Part shown: positions 57,572 to 64,000 of the stretch, one piece after another
Layout of the letters: each line of letters begins with the position of its first letter
Position numbering within the stretch: the first letter of the stretch is position 1
Assembly: GCF_012044895.1 (NCBI RefSeq)
Contig: NZ_CP050695.1
Coordinates: 3,254,501-3,318,500 of the forward strand
Direction of reading: 5' to 3'
DNA from: Aquisalimonas sp. 2447
Lineage (GTDB): Bacteria > Pseudomonadota > Gammaproteobacteria > Nitrococcales > Aquisalimonadaceae
DNA length: 64,000 bases
Made by a program: the position numbers and the translations under genes
Notes under the pieces: model-generated
Told to the model about the DNA's origin: nothing
The model's database searches: none
The model's input: only the letters and a program-made list of their open reading frames with translations

Positions 57572-57871
57572 CGCTGCCTCCCGGGATTGCTGTCTGCACT
57601 CCGTGGATGCGGCCTTAACCGGCCACTCCTCGAACCTACAGTAGTGGAAGCGTGACGACGGGGCGCTGCCCGGCAGCGACGCCGGCTTGCTCGTCTGCGA
57701 CAGCAGGCACGACCTCCGCTTTCCCGGCGGCGACTCCGGCCTCCCCGCTGGCGCGCACACGCAACTCGCCGTCGCCCGGAGAGCCTCCACGGCGCCTGCC
57801 GGGGGCTACTCTCGCCCGTGCAAACCGGCCTCCACGGGTTCGGTGCAACGGGATAGCCAGAGGGTACGACC
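57572..57871. other. Divergent intergenic region, DUF5943 gene / methylene-THF reductase
   Basis: This is 300 bp of GC-rich DNA with no gene that I accept. It must hold two promoters. A degenerate arrangement resembling part of a glycine aptamer on the minus strand was considered and rejected. No repeat-family member is present. Confidence 0.5.
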
Positions 57872-58795
57872 ATGGGGCAGACGGCAACAGCAACACACCA
57901 GGACACACTGCGGGGCTGCGACGCCGTGGCCCGCCCGCGCTACGAGCTCATTCCCATCAGCGGCATGATGGAGCAGGCGCGCACGCTGCCCACTGGTGCG
58001 ACCATCACGGTGACCTGCTCACCCAAGCACGGCATCGGGACCACGCTGGACGCCGCCGAAACCCTTGCCACTGAGGGCTACGATGCCGTACCCCATGTGG
58101 CTGCGCGCCTGATCCGTGATCATGGCGAGCTGCGCGAGATCCTCGATCGCCTCTCTGGGGCGGGCTTGCGGGAGGCCTTCATCGTCGGCGGCGATGCCGC
58201 CGAGGCGGCGGGGCCGTTCAGAGGCGGCCTGGAACTGCTCCGTGCCATTCACGACAGCGGACGACGCCCTCCACGCATCGGCGTGCCGGGGTACCCGGAA
58301 CCCCACGCCAGCATCCCCGGGAAAGAGATGCAGGCGGCGTTCCTGGCCAAGGGCGCCCTGGCCGACTATGCCGTCACGCAGATCTGTTTCGATGCCAACG
58401 CCATCCTGGGCTGGCTGGGCCAGCAGCGCGAGTTGGGCATGGATCTGCCGGTGTACGTGGGCCTGCCCGGGGTGATCGATCGCACCCGGCTTCTGGGCCT
58501 GGCGGTGCGCATCGGCCTCGGCGCCTCCACCCGGGTGCTGCGCCGCCAGGGGGGCCTGGCGTCCCGGCTTTTCGGCAGCAGCGTCTACCAGCCGGACGAT
58601 CTGGTGCGGACGCTGGCACCCACCTTCGACACACCGCAGGCACCCGGGCTGGCCGGCTTCCACGTCAACACCTTCAATCAGGTTGAAGCCACCCGGCGCT
58701 GGATGGAGGAGACCGCCGAGGAACTGCGCCAGTGGTCCGCACCGCGTCCGGAGAAAACGGCGGAGCTGACCGGGGCGATAGAGGGCACGTACTAG
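57872..58795 (+). CDS. Methylenetetrahydrofolate reductase family protein
   Basis: A 307-residue TIM-barrel enzyme related to MetF. ELIPISGMMEQARTLPTGAT is the N-terminal strand-loop, GYDAVPHVAARLI and EAFIVGGDAAEAAGPF correspond to the folate/flavin-binding strands, and IGVPGYPEPHAS and LPVYVGLPGVIDR follow. These match the MTHFR fold, but the sequence is divergent from housekeeping MetF; it resembles the MTHFR-like proteins found near methylamine/betaine catabolic genes. It probably interconverts methylene- and methyl-THF, with direction unknown. The context is a divergent DUF5943 gene. Confidence 0.78.
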   Translation: MGQTATATHQDTLRGCDAVARPRYELIPISGMMEQARTLPTGATITVTCSPKHGIGTTLDAAETLATEGYDAVPHVAARLIRDHGELREILDRLSGAGLREAFIVGGDAAEAAGPFRGGLELLRAIHDSGRRPPRIGVPGYPEPHASIPGKEMQAAFLAKGALADYAVTQICFDANAILGWLGQQRELGMDLPVYVGLPGVIDRTRLLGLAVRIGLGASTRVLRRQGGLASRLFGSSVYQPDDLVRTLAPTFDTPQAPGLAGFHVNTFNQVEATRRWMEETAEELRQWSAPRPEKTAELTGAIEGTY

Positions 58796-58810
58796 GACGT
58801 AGGGTGGACC

Positions 58811-58901
58811 GTAGGGCGGACCTTCAGGTCCGCCGAGCTGGCTTTGATGAGCCATCCTGGCTTGAATATCTGGAAACGGCGGACCTGAAGGTCCGCCCTA
58901 C
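58811..58901. repeat. REPIN-like inverted pair (91 bp)
   Basis: Arms are 58811-58834 and 58878-58901. The 43-nt spacer, in reverse complement, reads CCAGATATTCAAGCC then ATGGCTCATCAAAGCC, clearly homologous to that of 56742 but in the opposite sense. It follows the methylene-THF reductase stop by 15 bp. Additional partial GTCCGCCCTAC units are at 58925. Confidence 0.88.
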
Positions 58902-58981
58902 AAGTCGACGCTCCGCCGTACGGGTCCGCCCTACACGCCCGTTGTACGAATCCGGGGCAACGCGAGAGCTGGAAATCTGAA

Positions 58982-58994
58982 ATAACGGTGTTAT
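58982..58994 (+). promoter_or_regulatory. Candidate operator (ATAAC-GGT-GTTAT) before enoyl-CoA hydratase
   Basis: A perfect 5-bp inverted repeat with a 3-bp centre, within the AT-rich stretch AATAACGGTGTTATATTGAT, the only AT-rich DNA in this gap. A possible -10 (TTATAT) overlaps it. It is 75 bp before the enoyl-CoA hydratase ATG. The TetR gene that follows the hydratase is the obvious candidate binder, but the half-sites are short. Confidence 0.4.
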
Positions 58995-59068
58995 ATTGAT
59001 GGAGGATTCACGCGTAACCAGCGCCGCCATGGTTACGACATGATCGACAACAGGGAGCCTCATCAGCC

Positions 59069-59929
59069 ATGCCCCGCGTTCTCTACGAAAAAGACGGCCG
59101 CATCGCCCGCATCACCCTGAACCGCCCGGACGTGCTCAACGCCATTGACGATGAACTCCCCCGGGAGCTCGCCGACGCGGTGGCCCGGGCCAATGGCGAC
59201 CGCGACGTGCATGTGATCATGCTCGCCGGTGCGGGCCGCGCCTTCTGTGCCGGCTACGACCTTGCGTACTACGCCGAGGCCAACGGGACCGGCAACATCA
59301 CCCAGGACATGCCCTGGGATCCCATGCAGGACTACCAGTTCATGAAGGGCAACACGGAGCTGTTCATGAGCCTTTGGCGCTCCTACCGGCCGGTGATCTG
59401 CAAGATTCACGGCTTTGCCGTGGCCGGCGGATCCGACATTGCGCTGTGTTCCGACATCGTGCTCATGGAAGACACCGCCGAGATCGGCTACATGCCCACC
59501 CGCGTCTGGGGCTGCCCCACCACCGCCATGTGGGTCTACCGCCTGGGCGCCGAGCGGGCCAAGCGCATGCTGCTCACCGGGGATCGCATCACCGGCAGCG
59601 AGGCGGAACGGCTCGGACTCATTTACCGTGCCGTTCCATCGGCTACACTGGACGCGGAAGCCGAGGCGCTGGCCGAGCGCATGGTGACCATCCCCATCAA
59701 TCAGTTGATGATGCAGAAGCTGGTCATCAACCAGGCCTACGAGAACATGGGCCTGGAGACCACGCAGATGATGGCCACGGTCTTCGACGGCATCACCCGG
59801 CATTCGCCGGAGGGGATCAACTTCAAACGCCGGGCTGAAGAGGTCGGCTGGAAACAGGCCGTACAGGAACGCGATCAGGGATGTTATGACTGGACCAAAA
59901 ACCAACCATTCAATCACGACCCCCGGTAG
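59069..59929 (+). CDS. Enoyl-CoA hydratase/isomerase (crotonase) family protein
   Basis: 286 residues. ITLNRPDVLNAIDDELPREL is the usual opening. The first oxyanion-hole region is GAGRAFCAGYDL, and the second is ICKIHGFAVAGGSDIALCSD. The residues at the usual catalytic Glu positions are not obvious: AEIGYMPTRVWG has Met/Pro where hydratases often carry Glu. The enzyme may therefore have a different crotonase activity. The C-terminal INQLMMQKLVINQAYENMG is typical of the long crotonases paired with TetR regulators. The TetR gene follows or overlaps. Acyl substrate unknown. Confidence 0.85.
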   Translation: MPRVLYEKDGRIARITLNRPDVLNAIDDELPRELADAVARANGDRDVHVIMLAGAGRAFCAGYDLAYYAEANGTGNITQDMPWDPMQDYQFMKGNTELFMSLWRSYRPVICKIHGFAVAGGSDIALCSDIVLMEDTAEIGYMPTRVWGCPTTAMWVYRLGAERAKRMLLTGDRITGSEAERLGLIYRAVPSATLDAEAEALAERMVTIPINQLMMQKLVINQAYENMGLETTQMMATVFDGITRHSPEGINFKRRAEEVGWKQAVQERDQGCYDWTKNQPFNHDPR

Positions 59930-59942
59930 CGCCGGGGATACG

Positions 59943-60533
59943 ATGGACAGCGCCGGGCGCCGGTACGCCGATACGCCGCCGGAGGACAAGCGCCAGTCCA
60001 TTGTCGAAGCAGCCGCGCGGGTCTTCGAGGCGCGGGGGCTTGCAGGCGCATCCATGCGCCTGATTGCCCGCGAGGCGGGCTGCACCACCGGGGCGATTTA
60101 CCCGCACTTCGGCGGCAAGGAATCGCTGTACGCAGAAGTGCTGGCGCAATCGCTCCATGCGCTCTACGCCAGCATCCGGCAGGCGATCCACGAGGCCAGC
60201 ACCGAGGACAAGGGCCGCGCCGGTCTGCGGGCGTTCTACGACTACTACCGTGACCACCCCCTGGAACTCAGCCTCGGGCTGTACCTCTTCCAGGGGGCAC
60301 GGCCGGTGGGACTGACCCGCGATCTCAACCACAGCCTCAACCGCAGCCTGCAGTCCGTTTACCGCATCATGACCGATGCCCTGCGCACCAGCGGCCATGA
60401 GCAACCGGAAATGCGCTGCATGGGCGGCGTGGCGCAAGCGGTGGGCGTGCTAATCCTGAACCAGACCGGACGCATGAAAGTCCTGGGACGGGAGCCGGAC
60501 GAGCAGATGGCATTCTACCTGCGGGACCTGTGA
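59943..60533 (+). CDS. TetR/AcrR-family transcriptional regulator
   Basis: 196 residues. The N-terminal TetR helix-turn-helix (about 15-62) reads SIVEAAARVFEARGLAGASM, then RLIAREAGCTTGAIYPHFGG and KESLYAEVL. The C-terminal ligand domain has YRDHPLELSLGLYLFQGARPVG. The start at 59943 gives the usual short N-terminus; an ATG at 59886 with AGGG upstream would overlap the hydratase gene by 44 bp. It probably responds to an acyl-CoA or fatty acid and controls the preceding hydratase. Confidence 0.88.
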   Translation: MDSAGRRYADTPPEDKRQSIVEAAARVFEARGLAGASMRLIAREAGCTTGAIYPHFGGKESLYAEVLAQSLHALYASIRQAIHEASTEDKGRAGLRAFYDYYRDHPLELSLGLYLFQGARPVGLTRDLNHSLNRSLQSVYRIMTDALRTSGHEQPEMRCMGGVAQAVGVLILNQTGRMKVLGREPDEQMAFYLRDL

Positions 60534-60566
60534 CGGCGGCGGATTCATTGACCAGGGTCGGTCAAC

Positions 60567-60706
60567 GGTGCATCAAGATGCACCCTACGAAAACCGGCAC
60601 TACCCGTTCCCGTCCGTAGGGCGGACCTTCAGGTCCGCCAACCGGGCTCCGACGCGCCTCCTTGGCTTGCATGTCTTCTCACGGCGGACCTGAAGGTCCG
60701 CCCTAC
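60567..60706. repeat. GGTGCATC hairpin plus REPIN-like pair
   Basis: 60567-60588 is GGTGCATC-AA-GATGCACC with CTAC. 60616-60639 and 60683-60706 form a 91-bp inverted pair with a 43-nt spacer containing GGCTTGCATGTCTTCT. They fill the 218-bp gap between the convergent TetR and pgeF genes. Confidence 0.88.
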
Positions 60707-60751
60707 AAGAGCTCTACAGGAGCTCATTGCGGTTAGCGGGGCCTGGGCGGC

Positions 60752-61486
60752 CTACTCCAGCCAGATCACGGTGCCCATCCGCCCGGTCTCGCCGTCACGG
60801 CGGAAGGAGAAGAACCGTTCGCGGTCGGTGTGGGTGCAGAAGCCGCCGCCGTGGATGTGGTCAACGCCATGTGCCTGCAGGCGCCGCGTCGCGAGTTGGT
60901 AGAGATCGGCGTACCAGTGCCCGGGGCGGCCCTGGCGGAAGGCCTCCGTGGCGCCACGGTCCATGTCCAGGAACGCCGCGCGGACCTCGTCACCCACTTC
61001 GAAACAGCGGGGGCCGATGGCCGGTCCCAGCCAGGCGATGACGTCCTTGCCGGGCACCGCCAGCGCATCCAGGGTCGCCTCCAGCACACCGCCGGCCAGA
61101 CCCCGCCAGCCGGCGTGCGCCGCGGCAACACGGGTGCCCTGGCGATCACAGAACAGGACCGGCAGACAATCGGCAGTGAGAATCCCGCAGGGCAGGCTGC
61201 GACGGTCCGTCCACACGGCGTCCGCTTCGGGTGCCGGCTCGGCGTCGTGGGCGGCCACCACGCGGGTGCCGTGGACCTGCTGCAGCCACACCACGTCGCC
61301 CGGCAGGCCGGCGGCCTCCACCAGATAGCGGTGATTGTGGGCCACGGCATCCGGGTCATCGCCGGTACGGCGCCCGAGGTTGAGGCTGCTGTAAGGCGGC
61401 TCGCTGAAGCCGTGCAGCCGCGTGGTGGAGATACTGCGCACGGCCAGGGGGGCCGGCCAGTCCGGATGAATCCAGGCGCTGTTCAT
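60752..61486 (-). CDS. pgeF: Peptidoglycan editing factor PgeF (YfiH, multicopper-oxidase-fold)
   Basis: 244 residues of the YfiH/DUF152 family. WLQQVHGTRVV supplies one His, ILTADCLPVLFCD the Cys, and AAAHAGWRGLAGGVLE a second His; these three residues form the metal or catalytic site. The C-terminal YADLYQLATRRL and GFCTHTDRERFFSFRRDG are diagnostic. PgeF removes wrongly incorporated residues (such as Ser for Ala) from cell-wall precursors. The start overlaps the rluD stop as ATGA, the standard rluD-pgeF pair. Confidence 0.92.
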   Translation of the reverse strand: MNSAWIHPDWPAPLAVRSISTTRLHGFSEPPYSSLNLGRRTGDDPDAVAHNHRYLVEAAGLPGDVVWLQQVHGTRVVAAHDAEPAPEADAVWTDRRSLPCGILTADCLPVLFCDRQGTRVAAAHAGWRGLAGGVLEATLDALAVPGKDVIAWLGPAIGPRCFEVGDEVRAAFLDMDRGATEAFRQGRPGHWYADLYQLATRRLQAHGVDHIHGGGFCTHTDRERFFSFRRDGETGRMGTVIWLE

Positions 61487-62448
61487 TGGGTCATGCGCTC
61501 ATCGTGGGCACGTAGTACGTCCAGGACATGGTCCATGTCGGCGGGCCGGGGCACCTCCCAGGCCATGCGCTCCTCGGTGCGTGGATGCTGCAGCACCAGC
61601 TTCGCCGCGTGCAAGGCCTGCCGCCCCAGGCCCGCCAGCGCCTCACGCACCGTATCGTCGGCACCCCGAGGCAACCGCGGGCGCAAACCGTAGACGGGAT
61701 CGCCGACCAGGGGATGCTGCGAGTAAGCCATGTGCACGCGGATCTGATGTGTGCGCCCCGTCTCGAGGAACACCCGCAACAGGGTGTGCGCGCTGAAGCG
61801 CTCCAGCAGCCGGTAGTGGGTCACCGCCGGACGACCGTTCGCCACCACCGCCATGCGCTTACGATCCCGGGGGTGACGGGCAATGGGCTCGTTGATGGTG
61901 CCGCCGGCGGTGAAGGTGCCGGCCACCAGCGCCTCGTACTCGCGGCCCACGGTCTTGTCCTGCAGCTGGTTGGTGAGCGCCGTGTGCGCCTTGTCGGACA
62001 GCGCCACTACCATGAGCCCGGTGGTGCCCTTGTCGATGCGGTGCACGATCCCGCAGCGCGGGATGCGCTCCAGGTGCGGATGCCGGTGCAGCAGTGCATT
62101 CTGCATGGTGCCGTCAGCGTTCCCCGCGCCCGGGTGCACCACCAGGCCGGCGGGCTTGTTCACCACCAGCAGGTCCTCGTCCTCGTACACCACATCCAGG
62201 CTGATGGGCTCGGGGGCCAGGTCCTGGAACTCCGGTGCCGGCGTTGCCGATACGCGCACCTGCTCACCACCACTGATGCGATCGCGTCCGCGCCGGGCCT
62301 GCCCGTCCACGGTCACCGCGCCCTCCTTCAGCCACTGCTGCAGGCGGCTGCGGGAGTAATCCGGAAACAGATCCGCCAGGGCGCGGTCCAGGCGTGTGCC
62401 GGCGGCGGTTTCCGGAATGGTGCCTTGCAGTTCCAGGGATTCGGTCAT
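61483..62448 (-). CDS. rluD: 23S rRNA pseudouridine(1911/1915/1917) synthase RluD
   Basis: 321 residues. The N-terminal S4 domain (about 15-80) has GTRLDRALADLFPDYSRSRL, then QQWLKEGAVTVDG. The catalytic domain (about 90-305) has VVNKPAGLVVHPG and the catalytic Asp in GIVHRIDKGTTGLMVVA, then LETGRTHQIRVHMA. RluD modifies helix 69 of 23S rRNA. The ATG at 62448 fits the family, although its ribosome site is weak; the frame extends 30 codons upstream. It is divergent from bamD, as in many gammaproteobacteria. Confidence 0.93.
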   Translation of the reverse strand: MTESLELQGTIPETAAGTRLDRALADLFPDYSRSRLQQWLKEGAVTVDGQARRGRDRISGGEQVRVSATPAPEFQDLAPEPISLDVVYEDEDLLVVNKPAGLVVHPGAGNADGTMQNALLHRHPHLERIPRCGIVHRIDKGTTGLMVVALSDKAHTALTNQLQDKTVGREYEALVAGTFTAGGTINEPIARHPRDRKRMAVVANGRPAVTHYRLLERFSAHTLLRVFLETGRTHQIRVHMAYSQHPLVGDPVYGLRPRLPRGADDTVREALAGLGRQALHAAKLVLQHPRTEERMAWEVPRPADMDHVLDVLRAHDERMTQ

Positions 62449-62632
62449 GGGAACTCTGATCGGTGGTCCAACACTAAGGAAAACAGGCGAGGCAGTAATG
62501 CCGCCTGCCGCGCATGCGCCAAGTTTACCAGCAAGCACGTCCGCTTGAGGCGGCTGCGTCCCGTGCTATGCGTCGCGACCATAGTCGCCTAGAATATTGC
62601 GTTCGATCATTCAGCCGCTTACTGAAGGTGTC

Positions 62633-63481
62633 ATGGTACGTCTCTCTGCCCTGCTGCTCTCTCTGGCCTTTGCGCTGACCGCCTGCGGAGGTGGTGGCTC
62701 CCCCCAGGTCACCGACCCCACATCACCCGGTTACCAGGGCGAACAGCGCCGTGGCGAGCGCACCGCCGAGGAACTCTACGAGCGCGCCCAGGAAGCCATG
62801 CAGCGGGGCAACTACCGCACCGCTGCGGAACGGCTGGAGAACCTGCAGTCCCGGTATCCCTTCGGGCCGTACGCACGTCAGGCGCAGCTCGATCTCATCT
62901 ACGCCTATTTCGAGGCCCGGGAAATGGGCTCGGCCATCAATGCCGCCGACCGGTTCATGCGCCTGAATCCGCAGGACGAGCATGTGGCCTACGCCAGCTA
63001 CATGCGCGGCCGGGCCAATCTGGACCGGGGTAACGATTTCCTCACCCGCACCTTCGACATCGACCGCCGGACCCGTGATCCCAACGCCATCCGGGAAGCC
63101 TACGCGGACTTCCAGGTGGTGGTGGACCGCTTCCCGGAGAGCGAGTACGCGGACGATGCCGAGGAGCGCATGGTGCTACTGCGACAGCACCTGGCCTTCT
63201 ACGAGATGTACGTCGCCGACTGGTACATGCGGCGAGGCGCGTATGTGGCCGCCGCCAACCGTGCCCAGAACGTGATCGAGAATTTTCAGGGCACGCCGTC
63301 CGTGCGCGACGCCCTGGGCGTGCTCGCCGAGGCGTACGGCCACCTGGAGCTCACGGATTTGCAGGCGGACGTGGTCCGGGTCATCGAGATGAACTACCCG
63401 GATCACCCGGCGTTGCGGGATACGCTGTTCTCGCCGGGGCTGGGTGATGCGTCATCCGTGGAGGATGATCAGGAGTCGTAG
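62633..63481 (+). CDS. bamD: Outer-membrane assembly lipoprotein BamD
   Basis: Essential lipoprotein of the BAM complex that folds proteins such as LptD. It is 282 residues. The lipobox LTAC gives Cys18. TPR repeats start TAEELYERAQEAMQRGNYRT, with YPFGPYARQAQLDLIYAYF as the BamD hallmark, then RGRANLDRGNDFLTRTFDID and YVADWYMRRGAYVAAANR. The ATG at 62633 gives the correct signal peptide and has GAAGGTG upstream; an ATG 12 codons earlier is unlikely. Confidence 0.94.
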   Translation: MVRLSALLLSLAFALTACGGGGSPQVTDPTSPGYQGEQRRGERTAEELYERAQEAMQRGNYRTAAERLENLQSRYPFGPYARQAQLDLIYAYFEAREMGSAINAADRFMRLNPQDEHVAYASYMRGRANLDRGNDFLTRTFDIDRRTRDPNAIREAYADFQVVVDRFPESEYADDAEERMVLLRQHLAFYEMYVADWYMRRGAYVAAANRAQNVIENFQGTPSVRDALGVLAEAYGHLELTDLQADVVRVIEMNYPDHPALRDTLFSPGLGDASSVEDDQES

Positions 63482-63517
63482 GACGGTTGTCGTGGCTCCT
63501 GCGGGGGCTCTGATCCC

Positions 63518-63669
63518 GTAGGGCGGACCTTCAGGTCCGCCATTCCCCGACCTGCAAGCCAAGGCACTCTATCAAAGCCCGCTTCCGCGGGTCAGGGCCT
63601 GAACTGCCGCATTTGCTAGCCCCATTGGCTGGCGTGTCTGTTGACGGCGGACCTGAAGGTCCGCCCTAC
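63518..63669. repeat. REPIN-like pair with enlarged spacer (152 bp)
   Basis: Arms are 63518-63541 and 63646-63669. The 104-nt spacer begins like the standard one (GACCTGCAAGCCAAGG, then ATCAAAGCCCG) and then carries about 60 extra nt. It is located after bamD. Confidence 0.82.
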
Positions 63670-63694
63670 GGGAGCTTGATGCATCCCGCGCCCG

Positions 63695-63776
63695 CCTGTG
63701 GGAGCGACGTCAGTCGCGACATTCATTCCAGAGCTCCGGAGTCTCCCGCCTTCGCGACTGACGTCGCTCCCACAGG
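63695..63776. repeat. Perfect 25-bp inverted repeat of GTGGGAGCGACGTC type
   Basis: Positions 63695-63719 (CCTGTGGGAGCGACGTCAGT then CGCGA) are exactly complementary to 63752-63776, with a 32-nt centre. Each arm also contains a smaller GCGAC-GTCA-GTCGC hairpin. This is the REP type common in Pseudomonas and relatives, here as an inverted pair ending 8 bp from the stop of the P-II gene. It could act as its 3'-end structure. Confidence 0.88.
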
Positions 63777-63784
63777 GGGAGTCA

Positions 63785-64000
63785 TCAGATCGCTTCTTCG
63801 TTCTCTTCGCCGGTGCGGATGCGCAGGACGCGGTCCACGTTGGTGACGAAGATCTTGCCGTCGCCGATCTTGCCGGTCTTGGCGGCGTTGATGATGGCCT
63901 CCACGCAGCGGTCCACCTGGTCGTCGCCCACCACCAGCTCCACCCGCATCTTGGGCAGGAAATCCACTACGTACTCGGCACCGCGGTAGAGCTCGGTGTG
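63785..64000 (-). CDS. P-II family nitrogen regulatory protein, C-terminal part
   Basis: The frame is open to the window edge; 71 residues are visible. Reading in from the edge, HTELYRGAEYVVDFLPKMRV covers the T-loop end with the uridylylation Tyr (RGAEY, Tyr51 by family numbering). TGKIGDGKIFVTNVDRVLRI is the P-II C-terminal signature, and it ends RTGEENEEAI. P-II proteins sense ATP/ADP and 2-oxoglutarate and control GlnE, NtrB or AmtB. GlnB or GlnK cannot be decided without the rest and its neighbours. The gene starts outside the window. Confidence 0.95.
   Translation of the reverse strand, partial: HTELYRGAEYVVDFLPKMRVELVVGDDQVDRCVEAIINAAKTGKIGDGKIFVTNVDRVLRIRTGEENEEAI

Noticed and set aside
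57572-57871. Glycine riboswitch-like pieces on the minus strand (GCGAGAGT, GGCGCCG, CTCTCC, GGGCGAC)
   Set aside because: The order is suggestive, but the conserved core (CCGAAGG-GGCAA and the GGAC near the end) is missing and the spacing is too short.
38084-63669. CRISPR-like repetition of about 24-bp palindromes
   Set aside because: Copies are dispersed singly or in inverted pairs with a homologous spacer, not direct repeats with unique spacers, and no cas genes are present.

Overview
The window is a dense, high-GC stretch of bacterial chromosome with no rRNA, tRNA, phage, IS or CRISPR. Gene content and order point to a gammaproteobacterium: murU-amgK next to lptD-surA-pdxA-rsmA-apaG-apaH, ampDE, prmA-DUF3426-fis-purH-purD, mpl-ubiX, lgt-thyA, rluD-pgeF next to bamD. 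The PPi-type phosphofructokinase, the rubredoxin/thiE/hemL block and the acidic proteome suggest a Chromatiales/Ectothiorhodospiraceae-like organism; the family-level call is inference.

Layout. 1-11.4 kb: end of lipB, a thioesterase, MurNAc recycling (murU, amgK), then the LPS-export/envelope and pyridoxal/ribosome operon, with a universal stress protein and transaldolase inserted before apaG-apaH. 11.6-16 kb: ampDE, a thioredoxin-fold DUF255 protein and an HDOD protein. 16-24.2 kb (minus strand): purine synthesis (purD, purH), fis, a zinc-ribbon membrane protein with 54 Glu-Pro repeats, prmA behind an orphan 110-residue gene, ppa and PPi-phosphofructokinase. 24.4-33 kb: mpl-ubiX-LON domain operon, hemL, thiE, rubredoxin, a tail-anchored coiled-coil protein, cpdA, a Sel1 lipoprotein. 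33-43.2 kb: argA-argE, an SH3 protein, rlmI, lgt-thyA, folA, then a CarH/LitR-type MerR regulator overlapping a photolyase gene. 43.5-56.7 kb: 5-oxoprolinase, a 1257-residue PilZ-DUF1631-GGDEF-EAL protein, folE-folX-DUF3429, phasin, K+/H+ antiporter, DUF2058 and DUF815 proteins. 57-64 kb: DUF5943 and methylene-THF reductase genes (divergent), enoyl-CoA hydratase with TetR, pgeF-rluD, bamD and the end of a P-II gene.

Functional links. Four cell-wall recycling or editing activities are present (AmgK-MurU, AmpD, Mpl, PgeF). Folate/pterin genes are over-represented (thyA, folA, folE, folX, methylene-THF reductase). Upstream of folE are three TNTACA boxes exactly 11 bp apart, the operator architecture of CarH/LitR light regulators. 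Two TACA boxes 11 bp apart also precede the MerR-photolyase operon. This suggests one light-responsive regulon joining photolyase to pterin synthesis.

Repeats. Intergenic DNA carries at least three repeat families. (1) GTAG-led hairpins, often as inverted pairs with a conserved 43-nt spacer (REPIN-like, about 91 bp, six pairs). (2) Four copies of an element of about 100-115 bp whose outer stem has been rewritten in each copy with compensatory changes, around a conserved core. (3) GTGGGAGCG-type REP sequences, including a perfect 25-bp inverted repeat. Family 2 is the most unusual signal in the window.
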